The notes: generated from the sequence alone by a model not told the origin. A DNA stretch of 64,000 nt from Burkholderia guangdongensis (GCF_013403875.1 NZ_JACBNX010000022.1:1-64000); one strand, 5' to 3'; shown: positions 1-8,978, counted from the stretch's first letter. A program made the numbers and translations.

Positions 1-836
1 TAGTCGACGCCGCCGGAGATCACGCGGTTGTCGAAGGAGCCTGCGACCTTGTAGAGGGTGTAGGCGGCTTTGACGGTGAACTTGTCGAAGTGATAGCTGG
101 CGCCGATGTTGCGGCCGGCGAAGGCGATGGTGCTGGGGAACGGAATGGTGGCGGCGGAGCCGCCGGCATTGCCGCTGTACATGGCGGCGCTGACGAGCAG
201 GCCGCTGAAGTGATAGGTGAGGGCGCCGGAATACTGTCGTCCGGCCTGGAAGTTGCCTGCGGAGCCGCCGAGCGCGAACATGGCGCGGCCCTGGAAGCCG
301 GCGATGTCGGGCGACGTGTACATGACGGAGTTCGGGTTGAACAGGCCGGTGACGATGACGTTGTCGACGTAGTTGATGAGGCCGCTGCCGAACTGCTTGA
401 GGTCGCGTGAATCGGTGGCGAAGACGGACATCAGGAATGGGGAGAACTGGAGACCGGCGGTGACGGTACCGAAGCCGCCGTTGATGCCGACCCACGCTTG
501 GCGGCCGAAGAAGTTGCCGTTGGAGTTGGCGAAGCCGCCGTTGCCGATGTTGATGCCGCTTTCGAGGTTGAAGATGGCGCTGAGCCCGCCGCCGAGGTCC
601 TCGGAGCCGCGCAGGCCGAAGCGGGTGGCGTTCTGTCCGGCGGTCTGGAACGAGAACTGCCGGCCGGCATTGGATCCGTCGGGGGCCTGAGTCTTGCTGG
701 TGTAGAGGAGGGAAGCGTCGGCGATGCCGTAGAGGGTGACGCTGCTCTGCGCGTGGGCGGCGGGAATGGCGGCGAATGCGCAGGCGCCGGCGGCGGCATA
801 TTGAATGGCTCGAATGGCGGACTTCTTCTTCGTCAT
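1..836 (-). CDS. Gram-negative porin, OmpC-like (3' end outside window)
   Basis: Outer-membrane general porin of the beta-proteobacterial type. The ATG is at 834-836 and the protein opens MTKKKSAIRAIQ with a signal peptide ending in the Ala-rich stretch before AHA. The mature protein begins QSSVTLYGIADASL, the hallmark N-terminus of Burkholderia porins. Further family marks are GLRGSEDLGGGLSAIF and FFGRQAWVGINGGFGTVTAG. About 278 residues are present and the frame is open at the window edge. A usual length of 350-390 residues means roughly the last quarter is missing. The product is sure as a family; its solute is unknown. It is transcribed towards the left edge. Confidence 0.93.
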   Translation of the reverse strand, partial: MTKKKSAIRAIQYAAAGACAFAAIPAAHAQSSVTLYGIADASLLYTSKTQAPDGSNAGRQFSFQTAGQNATRFGLRGSEDLGGGLSAIFNLESGINIGNGGFANSNGNFFGRQAWVGINGGFGTVTAGLQFSPFLMSVFATDSRDLKQFGSGLINYVDNVIVTGLFNPNSVMYTSPDIAGFQGRAMFALGGSAGNFQAGRQYSGALTYHFSGLLVSAAMYSGNAGGSAATIPFPSTIAFAGRNIGASYHFDKFTVKAAYTLYKVAGSFDNRVISGGVD

Positions 837-1134
837 GACAGGCGTCTCCTTTGCTTATTGGATGTGAATCGATGGAGTAAAGCCGGGATTCGATCGATGG
901 CGGTGCGGACCGACACCGTTCGCGTCGAGGTGAAACGATCGCTGAAGCGTTGCATGTTCGTCGCCGCGCGGCAATGCTCCAAATCCGCAGCGTTGCCGCA
1001 CAGCAACGTCGATGTGCGTGCAACGTTCAATGCGCATCCGCATGCGGCACATCACCTTGCGCGGCCATGCGGCCATGCGGCGCGCGTCCGGGTCCCGGAC
1101 TGCGCGCTGCGCATCGATGCGGATGCCGATACGG
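837..1134. other. Non-coding gap between the porin start and the livK-like stop
   Basis: This gap of 298 bases holds the 5' leader and promoter of the leftward porin and the 3' flank of the binding-protein gene. A GGAGACGCC Shine-Dalgarno precedes the porin ATG. I see a short tandem GGCCATGC duplication near 1063-1078 but no hairpin with a T-run and no credible extra gene; the frames that cross it are composition artefacts. Confidence 0.5.
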
Positions 1135-2301
1135 TTATTTCGCCGCGGTTTGCGTGCTGCCGTCGAGCGTCTTGATCTGGCCGCCCTCGACGACCGCGAC
1201 CGGAATGCGGCCGATCATCAGCCCGCCGTGCGCGTCGACGCCCGCGAGCGCATGCGGATTGTTCGTCGGCGGCAGCGACTTGATCGCCTTGTCGAACGCG
1301 TTGCGGATCGCGGTGGCATCGGTCGTCGTGCCGGCGATCTTCATCGCGGCCACGGTTGCCCAGACGGCCGTGTAGTTCAGCGACGCTTCCTGCGACGGCG
1401 CGCGGCCGTCGTGCGACTTGCGGAAGCGCTCGACGAACGCCTTCGTTTCCGGCGACGGATCCTCGACCACCGGCATGATGCCGATCGAGCCGTCGAGCGG
1501 GCTGTAGCCGCCGGCGATCTTCGCGACCTCGTCGAGCTTCGCCTGATCCATCACGATGAAGCCGCCCTTGAAGCCGAGTTCGCGCGCCTGCTTGATGATG
1601 AGGCCGGTCGGCTCCGACGGGCCGCCGACGAACATCACGTCCGGCTTCGACGCGATCACGCGGCTCACGCCGCTGTAGAAGTCGGTCGCGCGGTTATACG
1701 ACATCGCGTTGTCGGCGACGATCGTGCCGCCCGCCGCCTGCCACGCGGGCTTGAACGCGGCGGTCCATGCCTTGCCGTAGTCGGTGTCGGTGTTCGCGAT
1801 CGCGACTTTCTTCCCGTACTTGCCCATTTCGTACTTGATGAACGGGCTCATGTACGACGTGAACTCCGGCGGGATGCGCAGCGTCAGCGGGTTGTTGCGC
1901 GCGCTGATCTGCGGCGTGCTCGAATACGCGAGCAGCAGCAGCTTCTGCTGCACGTTGATCGTCTGCACCGCGTAGATGCCGCCCGAATGCGGGACCAGCA
2001 CGACCGGCGTCTTCGATTCCTGCACGAGGCGGCGCGCGTTGATCGCGGATTCGCTCGGGTTGTACTGGTCGTCGAGCGCGACGACGTTGATCTTGTATTT
2101 CTTGCCGCCGACGTCGAAGCCGGCCTGGTTGATCTCGCTCGCGGCCATCTGCATGCCTTCGAGCACTTCCTTGCCGTACTTCGCGGCGCCGCCGCTCAGC
2201 GGCCCCGAGTAGCCGATGTTGACCGTTTCCTGCGCGGCGACCGGGCCGGCCGCGACGAGCGCGGCGGCAACGAGCGGAAGGGACCAGCGTTTGACTGCCA
2301 T
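1135..2301 (-). CDS. Branched-chain amino acid-type ABC transporter substrate-binding protein (LivK family)
   Basis: Periplasmic binding protein of the HAAT family (Peripla_BP_6), 388 residues. The N-terminus MAVKRWSLPLVAAALVAAG... is a signal peptide cleaved near VAAQ, followed by ETVNIGYSGPLSGGAAKYG, the typical first strand of LivK-like proteins. An AGGAG lies 7 nt before the ATG. It is the last gene of a leftward cluster with two ATPases and two permeases. The 70-bp gap after livF suggests read-through or its own processing. HAAT proteins bind Leu/Ile/Val but also amides, urea and aromatic acids. With MaoC and SDR genes divergent, the ligand may be a carboxylic acid rather than an amino acid; that part is inference. 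Confidence 0.88.
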   Translation of the reverse strand: MAVKRWSLPLVAAALVAAGPVAAQETVNIGYSGPLSGGAAKYGKEVLEGMQMAASEINQAGFDVGGKKYKINVVALDDQYNPSESAINARRLVQESKTPVVLVPHSGGIYAVQTINVQQKLLLLAYSSTPQISARNNPLTLRIPPEFTSYMSPFIKYEMGKYGKKVAIANTDTDYGKAWTAAFKPAWQAAGGTIVADNAMSYNRATDFYSGVSRVIASKPDVMFVGGPSEPTGLIIKQARELGFKGGFIVMDQAKLDEVAKIAGGYSPLDGSIGIMPVVEDPSPETKAFVERFRKSHDGRAPSQEASLNYTAVWATVAAMKIAGTTTDATAIRNAFDKAIKSLPPTNNPHALAGVDAHGGLMIGRIPVAVVEGGQIKTLDGSTQTAAK

Positions 2302-2371
2302 ACGTCATCTCCTAGCGTGTTTTTGTCAGGAACCCGGCCGGGGCGCGAACCGCCCGGCGCGGGCGGGAACT

Positions 2372-3079
2372 TCAGCCGCCGACGTACGCGCGCCGCACCG
2401 CCTTGTTGCCGGCGAGGCTCTCGTACGTGCCTTCGAGGACGATGCGTCCGCCCTCGACGACATACGCGCGATCGCAGATCTTCAGCGCCGCGTGCGCATT
2501 CTGCTCGGCGAGCAGCACCGTCGTGCCCGCGCGGTTGATCTGCTGGATCACTTCGAACATCTGCTTGACGACGAGCGGCGCGAGACCGAGCGACGGTTCG
2601 TCGAGCAGCAGCACGCGCGGCCGGCTCATCAGCGCGCGGCCGATCGCGACCATCTGCTGCTGCCCGCCGGACAGCGCGCCGGCCGGATCGTCCTTGCGGC
2701 CCACGAGCGTCGGAAACAGTTCGAGCACCTGATCGAGGCGCGTGCGGTTGCCGGCCTTGTCGCCGCGATGCAGATACGCGCCGAGCATCAGGTTCTTCAG
2801 CACCGACAGGCCGGGAAACAGCTTGCGCCCTTCCGGGCAGTGGATCACGCCCGCGCGCACGACGTCGGCGGGCTTCATCCCGGCCAGGTTGGCGTCCTTC
2901 AGGCGGATCTGTCCGCCGCTCACGCGGCGCAGCGCGCTCGCCGCGTTGAAGATCGAGCTCTTGCCCGCGCCGTTCGCGCCGAGCAGCACGACGAGCTCGC
3001 CTTCTTCGGCATGCAGATTGATGCCGTGCAGCGCGCGGAAGCTGCCGTAGTCGAGGCTCACGTCATTGAACGTCAGCAT
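2372..3079 (-). CDS. livF: HAAT-family ABC transporter ATP-binding protein LivF
   Basis: Cytoplasmic ATPase energising the branched-chain-type transporter; about 235 residues, normal for LivF. Walker A is GANGAGKSS, the signature is LSGGQQQM and Walker B is RVLLLDEPSLGLAP, which is characteristic of LivF. The longest frame begins 7 codons upstream, but a GGGAG sits 6 nt before the internal ATG at 3077-3079 and the protein then opens MLTFNDVSLDYGSFRALHGI, as in the family. This start overlaps the livG stop by 17 bases, implying translational coupling. It pairs with LivG as a heterodimer. Confidence 0.92.
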   Translation of the reverse strand: MLTFNDVSLDYGSFRALHGINLHAEEGELVVLLGANGAGKSSIFNAASALRRVSGGQIRLKDANLAGMKPADVVRAGVIHCPEGRKLFPGLSVLKNLMLGAYLHRGDKAGNRTRLDQVLELFPTLVGRKDDPAGALSGGQQQMVAIGRALMSRPRVLLLDEPSLGLAPLVVKQMFEVIQQINRAGTTVLLAEQNAHAALKICDRAYVVEGGRIVLEGTYESLAGNKAVRRAYVGG

Positions 3080-3830
3080 GTTCGCTCCCGAGGTAAGCAT
3101 CGATCACCGCCTGGTTCGCGCGGATTTCCGCGGGCGTGCCCTCGGCGATCTTCTCGCCGTGGTCGAGCACCATGATGCGATCCGCGAGGCTCATGATCAT
3201 GTTCATCTTGTGCTCGACGAGGCAGACCGTGATCCCGTTCTTCGCGATCTTGCGGATCAGCGTCGCGAGCCCTTCGGTCTCCTCGGGGTTCACGCCGCCG
3301 GCCGGCTCGTCGAGCAGCAGCAGCGACGGCTCGGTCGCCAGCGCGAGCGCGATCGCGACGCGCTTGCGCTCTTCCTGCGTGATGTCGCCGGCCGGGCGTT
3401 CCTCGATGTGGCCGAGGCCGACGAAGTCGAGCGCGTCGCGTGCCTTGTCGCGGCATGCGCGTTCCTCGTCCCGGAAGCGCCGCGTGCGCAGCAGCGCGTC
3501 GGCGAGCCCCGAGCGCGTGCGCAGGCGGTGCCCGACGATCAGGTTGTCGAGCACGCTCGCCTGCTCGAACAGCGCGGTCGCCTGGAACGTGCGCGCGACG
3601 CCGCGCCGCGCCATCTGGTCCGCGCGCAGGCCGGTCACGTCGTCGCCGCGCAGCCGGATCGTGCCCGACGTCGGGCGGTACATGCCGCTGATCAGGTTGA
3701 AGAACGTCGTCTTGCCGGCGCCGTTCGGGCCGATGATCGCGTTCACGCAGCCGGTTTCGATGCGGGTCGTCACGTCGCTGACCGCGAGCAGGCCGCCGAA
3801 GCGTTTGCCGAGGTTCTGGATTTCAAGCAT
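3063..3830 (-). CDS. livG: HAAT-family ABC transporter ATP-binding protein LivG
   Basis: Second ATPase of the transporter, 255 residues. Walker A is GPNGAGKTTFFNLISGMY, with the long LivG-type helical insert that follows (FEQASVLDNLIVGHRLR). The Walker B region reads LLLLDEPAGGVNPEET, and EHKMNMIM closes the H-loop as in LivG proteins. The signature motif looks altered: the expected LSGG/LSYG is DITQEERKR here. It starts 8 bases inside the end of livM and ends inside the start of livF, so the operon is tightly coupled. Confidence 0.92.
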   Translation of the reverse strand: MLEIQNLGKRFGGLLAVSDVTTRIETGCVNAIIGPNGAGKTTFFNLISGMYRPTSGTIRLRGDDVTGLRADQMARRGVARTFQATALFEQASVLDNLIVGHRLRTRSGLADALLRTRRFRDEERACRDKARDALDFVGLGHIEERPAGDITQEERKRVAIALALATEPSLLLLDEPAGGVNPEETEGLATLIRKIAKNGITVCLVEHKMNMIMSLADRIMVLDHGEKIAEGTPAEIRANQAVIDAYLGSEHADVQ

Positions 3831-4821
3831 GGCCGTCTCCGCTCGCCGTGCCGCGCACCGGTGCCGCCGACGGCGCGCGCCGCGCGTTTCGCCGCATCCG
3901 CAGGTTCAGATAGAGCCCGACGATCCCGTGCGGCAGGAAGATCAGGAGTGCGATCAGCATCGGACCGAACACGAGGAACCGGTACGACTGCATGAACTGC
4001 AGCGTCTGCGTGACCCACGGCAGCGCGAGCGCGCCGACGAGCGGGCCCGCGAGCGTGCCGATGCCGCCGACGACCATGTACATCGTCATGTCGAACGTGT
4101 GATCGATGCCAGCGAGATCGGGGCCGAGGAAGCGGACGAAGCCCGCGTAGAGGCCGCCCGCGAGGCCCGCGTAGAACGTGGAGATCAGGAACGCGAGCAG
4201 CTTGTTGCGCATCAGGTTGATGCCGAGCGACTGCGCGAGATGCTCGCTGTTGCGGATCGCGATGAACGTGCGGCCGAGCAGCGAATCGACGATGCGCCGC
4301 ATCAGCCACATCCCGGCCGCGAGAAACGCGAGCGTCAGGTAGTAGAGCGGCAGCGGGTTCTCGAACGAGATCGGGCCGATCGCGGGCGGCGCCGGAATGC
4401 CGATGATGCCGACGACGCCGTGCGTGAAGTCGTCCCACTTCTCGATCACGAGGAAGATGATGTAGCCGACGCACAGCGTGAAGATCGAGAAGTAGTGGCC
4501 CTTCAGCCGCAGCGACACGATGCCGACGAGAAAGCCGAGCGCGGTCGTCACGACGCCGGCGCACGCGAACGCGATCCAGAACGGCACCTGATGGTCGACG
4601 GTCAGGATGCCGACCGTATAGGCGCCGATCGCGAGAAAGCCGCCGTGCGCGAGATTGAACTGGCCGGTGTAGCCGGTGATCAGGTTCAGGCCGACGGTCG
4701 CGAGCGCGAAGATGTACGCGGTCGACATCACGGTCAGCGAATAGTCGTTGCGGACGACGACGGGCAGCGCGACGCCGAGCGCGAACAGCGCGAGCCACGC
4801 GTGGTGGCGCAGGGTCTTCAT
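3823..4821 (-). CDS. livM: HAAT-family ABC transporter permease LivM
   Basis: Inner-membrane permease, about 332 residues. The open frame extends far upstream, but that part is the shadow of livH. The true start is the ATG at 4819-4821, which forms an ATGA overlap with the livH stop, giving MKTLRHHAWLALFALGVALP. Family marks are NLITGYTGQFNLAHGGFLAIGAY split over the first helices, and GGIGTLAGPLVGALAL, the coupling EAA-like loop of LivM. Around ten hydrophobic segments are visible. It partners LivH in the membrane. Confidence 0.92.
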   Translation of the reverse strand: MKTLRHHAWLALFALGVALPVVVRNDYSLTVMSTAYIFALATVGLNLITGYTGQFNLAHGGFLAIGAYTVGILTVDHQVPFWIAFACAGVVTTALGFLVGIVSLRLKGHYFSIFTLCVGYIIFLVIEKWDDFTHGVVGIIGIPAPPAIGPISFENPLPLYYLTLAFLAAGMWLMRRIVDSLLGRTFIAIRNSEHLAQSLGINLMRNKLLAFLISTFYAGLAGGLYAGFVRFLGPDLAGIDHTFDMTMYMVVGGIGTLAGPLVGALALPWVTQTLQFMQSYRFLVFGPMLIALLIFLPHGIVGLYLNLRMRRNARRAPSAAPVRGTASGDGHA

Positions 4822-5687
4822 GATGCGCGGAGCTCCTTCGAGAACAGGCCCTGCGGACGCAGCGACAGGATCGCGACGAGCAGCACGAACGCGATCAGAT
4901 CCTGATAGTCGGGCGACACGTAGAATGCGCCGAAGCTCTCGGCGAGCCCGATGATGAGCCCGCCGACGACCGCGCCGGGCACGCTGCCCATCCCGCCGAG
5001 GATGATGATCACGAACGCCTTCAGGATCACGAGGTCGCCCATCGCTGGATAGACGAGGTTGATCGGCGCATAGAGCGAGGCGGCGACGGCTGCGAGCGCG
5101 CCGGAGATCGCGAACGTCGCCATCCCGACCTTCCTCGGATCGATGCCGACGAGCGACGCGCCTTCGCGGTTCTGCGCGACCGCGAGGATCGTCGCGCCCA
5201 TCACGGTGCGGTGCAGGAACAGCTGCAGCGCGATCACGAGCCCGAACGCGCCCGCGATGATCAACAGGCGCTGCACCGGCGCGATCACGCCGCCCAGCTG
5301 GACGACGCCCGGATACGGCGACGAAATCCGGTGAAAGTCGGTGCCCCACAGCGCCTGCGCGCCTGCCTCGAGGAACAGCAGCAGGCCGATCGCGGCGATC
5401 ATCGGCGACAGCTCGGGCGCGTTGCGCAGCGGATGGAACACGAGCCGCTCGGCAAGCACCGCGAGCGCCGCGACGCAGACGGCGGAGGCGAGCATCGCCG
5501 ACCAGTAGCCGAGGCCGAGCATCGAGCTCAGGTAGAACGACGCGAACGCGCCGACCATGTAGAACGCGCCGTGCGCGAAGTTCGGGATCGCGAGGATCCC
5601 GTACACGAGGGTGAGCCCCAGCGCGACGAGGCTGTAGATGCCGCCCAGCGTCATGCCGTTGAGCAGTTGCTGCAGGAACAGATCCAC
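4818..5687 (-). CDS. livH: HAAT-family ABC transporter permease LivH
   Basis: Inner-membrane permease, about 289 residues when started at the GTG at 5685-5687. An AGGAG lies 8 nt upstream of this GTG, and the protein then begins VDLFLQQLLNGMTLGGIYSL, the canonical LivH opening. The longest frame would add 27 residues without family character. The loop GGMGSVPGAVVGGLIIGL is the LivH coupling motif. It is the first gene of the leftward operon livHMGF plus binding protein, so the operon promoter should lie in 5688-6046. Confidence 0.9.
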   Translation of the reverse strand: MDLFLQQLLNGMTLGGIYSLVALGLTLVYGILAIPNFAHGAFYMVGAFASFYLSSMLGLGYWSAMLASAVCVAALAVLAERLVFHPLRNAPELSPMIAAIGLLLFLEAGAQALWGTDFHRISSPYPGVVQLGGVIAPVQRLLIIAGAFGLVIALQLFLHRTVMGATILAVAQNREGASLVGIDPRKVGMATFAISGALAAVAASLYAPINLVYPAMGDLVILKAFVIIILGGMGSVPGAVVGGLIIGLAESFGAFYVSPDYQDLIAFVLLVAILSLRPQGLFSKELRAS

Positions 5688-5825
5688 CTCGATCTCCTGT
5701 ACGCGGTTAATCGGTGACTGCCGTTGCGGCGATCGAACGGTCGTCTGCTGGCACGAACGTTCGATCAAATTTTAACGCGGACGTATGCTGTGATCCGCGT
5801 GTGGCCGAGGACGCATTTGGCAATG

Positions 5826-5840
5826 AATTCTGCTATGCAG
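5826..5840. promoter_or_regulatory. Candidate operator copy 1, AATTCTGCTATGCAG
   Basis: Contains the inverted repeat CTGC-TAT-GCAG. The same 15-mer, differing at one base, recurs at 5991-6005. It lies on the livH side of the divergent region, suggesting one regulator controls both directions. The regulator is not encoded beside it. Confidence 0.5.
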
Positions 5841-5990
5841 TCACGTTAGGGAAACTACCCAATGCCCGTGTGGCGGGCAAAAGCCCGATGTGCAGCGTGA
5901 AAACCCTGATTTTTTTGGGAGAAATTCTTCGGGCGCGGGTGTTCGGTTGTGAGGGTTGAGGCGGCTTGACGAGCGTCATCCGGGTCGATA

Positions 5991-6027
5991 AATTCTGCAA
6001 TGCAGATTTGAATTCTGAAAAACTGCA
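5991..6027. promoter_or_regulatory. Candidate operator copies 2 and 3, AATTCTGCAATGCAG and a degenerate neighbour
   Basis: Copy 2 (5991-6005) is a perfect inverted repeat CTGCA-A-TGCAG. A weaker copy begins 20 bases further at 6011. They sit 20-56 bases before the maoC start codon, a position that would block transcription or initiation. Confidence 0.5.
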
Positions 6028-6046
6028 CAACGCATGGAGGTCATTC

Positions 6047-6502
6047 TTGAGAGTCTTTGAGCAGCTTCGCGAACTTGAGGCGTGCGTCGGCCAGCCGATC
6101 GGCACGGGCGACTGGGTGACGATCGATCAGTCGCGCATCGACCGCTTCGCCGAGGTGACCGACGATCTGCAATGGATCCACATCGATCCGGCCCGCGCGG
6201 CCGACGGCCCGTTCGGCACGACCGTCGCGCACGGCTTCCTGACGCTGAGCCTGCTGCCCGCGCTGTGCGCGAGCGCGTTCCAGGTCGACGGCACGCGGAT
6301 GGGCGTGAATTACGGGCTGAATCGCGTGCGCTTCCCGGCGCCGGTGCCGGCCGGCAGCCGCGTGCGCGGCGTGTGCCGGCTGCTCGCGTACGCGCCGCTC
6401 GACGGCAACGGCGCGCAGATGACGGTCGAGGTGACCGTCGAGCGTGAAGGCGCCGACAAGCCGGTCTGCGTCGCGGAGCTCGTGTCGCGCCGCTATTGCT
6501 GA
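6047..6502 (+). CDS. MaoC family dehydratase (hot-dog fold enoyl-CoA hydratase)
   Basis: About 151 residues, the usual size of single-domain MaoC hydratases. The hydratase 2 motif is present: DDLQWIHIDPARAADGPFG followed by TVAHGFLTLSLLP, giving the catalytic Asp and His pair (xxDxNPLH-like and AHG). The start chosen is TTG at 6047-6049, with GGAGG 6 nt upstream, giving LRVFEQLRELEACVGQPIG. An upstream ATG in frame would add 27 residues without homology. It probably hydrates an enoyl-CoA and works with the following SDR in a beta-oxidation-like path for whatever the divergent transporter imports. Confidence 0.88.
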   Translation: MRVFEQLRELEACVGQPIGTGDWVTIDQSRIDRFAEVTDDLQWIHIDPARAADGPFGTTVAHGFLTLSLLPALCASAFQVDGTRMGVNYGLNRVRFPAPVPAGSRVRGVCRLLAYAPLDGNGAQMTVEVTVEREGADKPVCVAELVSRRYC

Positions 6503-6587
6503 CACGGCGCGGCGTGGTGCCGCGTCCGGCATTCGTCATCGCGGCCGCACGCCGCGTGATCTTCACGTAATCGACAGGAGGAAGCCG

Positions 6588-7370
6588 ATGCGCTTCAACG
6601 ACAAGGTCGCGATCGTCACCGGCGCCGCCAGCGGCATCGGGCGCGCGAGCGCGCAGAGACTTTATCGCGAGGGCGCGTCCGTCGCGCTGATCGACCGCGA
6701 CGCGCAGGCGCTCGCCGACGTCGCGGGCACGATGGACGCGGCGCGTGTCTGGCATCGCGGCGTCGACGTCGCGAACGAGGACGACGTCGCCGCGTGTGTC
6801 GACGAGATCGAGCGCCGCTTCGGCGCGATCGACGTGCTGTGCAACAACGCGGGGATCGCCGGCGGCGACTATTCGATCATCGCGGAAACACAGACCGACG
6901 TGTGGACGAAGATCATCGCGGTCAATCTGATGGGCGTCGTGCATTTCACCAAATGGGTGTCGCGCGGAATGATCGAGCGCCAGCGCGGCGCGATCGTCAA
7001 CACCGCGTCGGTCGCGGGCGTGCGCTCGGGCGCGGGCGGGAACGCATACAGCGCGTCGAAGGCGGCGGTCATCAACTTGACGATGACGAGCGCGTGCGAT
7101 CTTGGGCAGTGGGGGATTCGCGTGAACGCGGTGTGCCCGGGGCTGATCGAGACCGGGATGACCGCGCCCGTGTTCGCGCGGGCCAAGGCGCTTGGGAAGG
7201 AGGACAAGCTCGGCTCGCGCTGCGAGCTGCGGCGGGCGGGGCGGCCGGAGGAGGTCGCGGCCGCGATCGCGTTTCTCGCGAGCGACGATGCGAGTTACAT
7301 CACCGGGCAGGCGCTGCCCGTCGACGGCGGGAACACCGCGTCGCTCAATTTGCCGGGGATGAAGGTTTGA
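6588..7370 (+). CDS. SDR family NAD(P)-dependent oxidoreductase
   Basis: Classical short-chain dehydrogenase of 260 residues. It has TGAASGIG (cofactor Gly motif), NNAG, the catalytic Ser in VNTASVAG, YSASK with Tyr and Lys, and a C-terminal YITGQALPVDGG. GACAGGAGG precedes the ATG at 6588 by 6-7 nt. It lies 85 bases after maoC on the same strand, so the pair is probably one transcript: hydration then oxidation of a 3-hydroxyacyl intermediate is a reasonable guess. Substrate is unknown. Confidence 0.88.
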   Translation: MRFNDKVAIVTGAASGIGRASAQRLYREGASVALIDRDAQALADVAGTMDAARVWHRGVDVANEDDVAACVDEIERRFGAIDVLCNNAGIAGGDYSIIAETQTDVWTKIIAVNLMGVVHFTKWVSRGMIERQRGAIVNTASVAGVRSGAGGNAYSASKAAVINLTMTSACDLGQWGIRVNAVCPGLIETGMTAPVFARAKALGKEDKLGSRCELRRAGRPEEVAAAIAFLASDDASYITGQALPVDGGNTASLNLPGMKV

Positions 7371-7395
7371 TCGCGTCGCGACGCGCGTAACGAAA

Positions 7396-7440
7396 TTCGG
7401 CGGGCGACGCCGCGCATCACGCGCGGCATCGCCCGCCGAA
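7396..7440. terminator. Large hairpin between convergent SDR and ALDH genes
   Basis: Two 20-nt arms (TTCGGCGGGCGA... and its complement ending CGCCCGCCGAA) pair with one mismatch around a 5-nt ATCAC loop. There is no T-run, but the position between two converging genes argues for a bidirectional terminator. Confidence 0.6.
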
Positions 7441-7462
7441 GCGAGCGTCGCGACGACCCCGG

Positions 7463-8953
7463 TCAGTTCGCCTGCATCGAATGCCGCAGCTCCTGATAGC
7501 TGCGCAGCCCCGCGATCCCGAGCTCGCGCCCGATCCCGCTCAGCCCGAATCCGCCCCAGCACACCTGCGGGAAGATCAGTTGCGGCGTGTTGATCCACAC
7601 GAGCCCCGCGCGCAGTTGCGCGCGATAGCGCTTCGCGGCTTCGGCGTCGCGCGTCGCGACCGTCGCGACGAGCCCGTAGCGCGTATCGTTCGCGAGCGCG
7701 ATCGCTTCGTCGTCGGTGCGGAACGACTTCACGCACGCGACCGGGCCGAACACTTCGTCGGTCCACAGCACGTTGTCGGCCGCCGGCTCCGCGACGACGA
7801 TGGGCGCCATGAAGAACCCTTCGCCGGCGCCTTCCGCGACGTGCCCGCTGAACGCGACCGTCGCGCCCGTATCGATCCCCTGTTGCAGCATCGCCTGCAC
7901 GCGCTGACGCTGCGCATCGGAGATCAGCGGCCCCATCGCGGCCTGCGCGGCCTGAGCGACCTCGGGCGGCGCGACGACGAGCCCGCGCACCGCCGATTCG
8001 AACGCGGCCATGAAGCTGCGGTACACGCTGTCGTGCACGAGAATCCGCGCGGTCGCCGAGCACATCTGCCCCGCGTTCGTGAACGCGCCGCCGACCGCGA
8101 GCGCGACCGCCTCGTCGACGTCCGCGTCCTCGCGCACGACGAGCGCCGACTTGCCGCCGAGCTCGAGCGTCACGCGCTTCATGTCGTCGGCGGCCGTGCG
8201 CATCACTTTCTTGCCGGCCGCGGTGCTGCCCGTGAACGAAATCTTGTCGACGAGCGGATGCGCGGTCAGCGCCGCGCCGACGTCCGCGCCGCCGTTCACG
8301 ACGTTCACGACGCCGGCCGGCACGCCGGCCTTCTCGATCAGGTCGATGAGCGCATGCTCGGTCGGCGACGTCAGCTCCGACGGCTTCAGCACGACCGTGC
8401 AGCCTGCCGCGAGCGCGGGCGCGAGCTTCCACGCGGTCGTCACCATCGGGAAATTCCACGGCATGATCAGCGCCGCGACGCCGACCGCATCGTAGAAGCG
8501 CACGGCCTTCGCCGCATCGCCGGGCAGCGCGATCGGTTCGTCCGCGAACGCGGCGCCGTCCGCGCACAGCTGCGCGTAGTACGCGAACGTCGTCGCGACG
8601 TCGCCCGCGTCGGTCTCGGCCTCGATCGGCGGCTTGCCGCTCACGCGCATCTGCAGCGCGGCGAGCGCGTCGCGCTCGGCCTCGACGAGCTCGGCGATCC
8701 GCGCGAGCACGCGGCCGCGCTCGGCCGGCGTCGTGTCGCGCCATGCGCCGAGCGCGCGATGCGCGGCACGCACCGCGCTGTCGACGTGCGCGGCCGACGC
8801 GCTTTCCTGCCAGCCGATCGTCTCGCCGGTCGACGCGTTGAAGATCGGCGTGCCGGCGTCGTCCGCATGCGCGCGAATGCGTTCGCCGGCGATGCGCGCG
8901 GCGGGCAGCACGATCATGTCGTCGCCGGTCCGGCGAATGGGAAGCGTGGACAT
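7463..8953 (-). CDS. NAD(P)-dependent aldehyde dehydrogenase (betaine/guanidinobutyraldehyde type)
   Basis: 496 residues, normal for class I/II ALDH. The catalytic Glu264 is in VTLELGGKSA, the nucleophile Cys298 is in NAGQMCSA, and cofactor motifs are PWNFP and FTGSTAAGKK. GAGGAGACACCG precedes the ATG. It lies 25 bases downstream of the ureohydrolase gene on the same strand, so the two are one operon. In the arginine/agmatine routes known from pseudomonads, KauB-type ALDHs oxidise 4-guanidinobutyraldehyde to 4-guanidinobutyrate, the substrate of GbuA. This pairing supports that role but does not prove it; gamma-aminobutyraldehyde or betaine aldehyde are alternatives. Confidence 0.88.
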   Translation of the reverse strand: MSTLPIRRTGDDMIVLPAARIAGERIRAHADDAGTPIFNASTGETIGWQESASAAHVDSAVRAAHRALGAWRDTTPAERGRVLARIAELVEAERDALAALQMRVSGKPPIEAETDAGDVATTFAYYAQLCADGAAFADEPIALPGDAAKAVRFYDAVGVAALIMPWNFPMVTTAWKLAPALAAGCTVVLKPSELTSPTEHALIDLIEKAGVPAGVVNVVNGGADVGAALTAHPLVDKISFTGSTAAGKKVMRTAADDMKRVTLELGGKSALVVREDADVDEAVALAVGGAFTNAGQMCSATARILVHDSVYRSFMAAFESAVRGLVVAPPEVAQAAQAAMGPLISDAQRQRVQAMLQQGIDTGATVAFSGHVAEGAGEGFFMAPIVVAEPAADNVLWTDEVFGPVACVKSFRTDDEAIALANDTRYGLVATVATRDAEAAKRYRAQLRAGLVWINTPQLIFPQVCWGGFGLSGIGRELGIAGLRSYQELRHSMQAN

Positions 8954-8978
8954 CGGTGTCTCCTCGTGTATGCGACGG

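Larger units (their letters stand above)
5688..6046. promoter_or_regulatory. Divergent promoter region between livH and the MaoC gene
   Basis: This 359-base gap drives livHMGF leftward and the maoC-SDR pair rightward. It is more AT-rich than its flanks and contains two copies of AATTCTGCNATGCAG (5826-5840 and 5991-6005) plus a degenerate third, AATTCTGAAAAACTGCA, at 6011-6027. The repeats are listed separately. No gene is credible here. Confidence 0.6.

Noticed and set aside
5976..8744. A leftward open frame of 922 codons
   Set aside because: Antisense or out of frame to maoC, SDR and ALDH, low-complexity Arg-rich product, no ribosome site.
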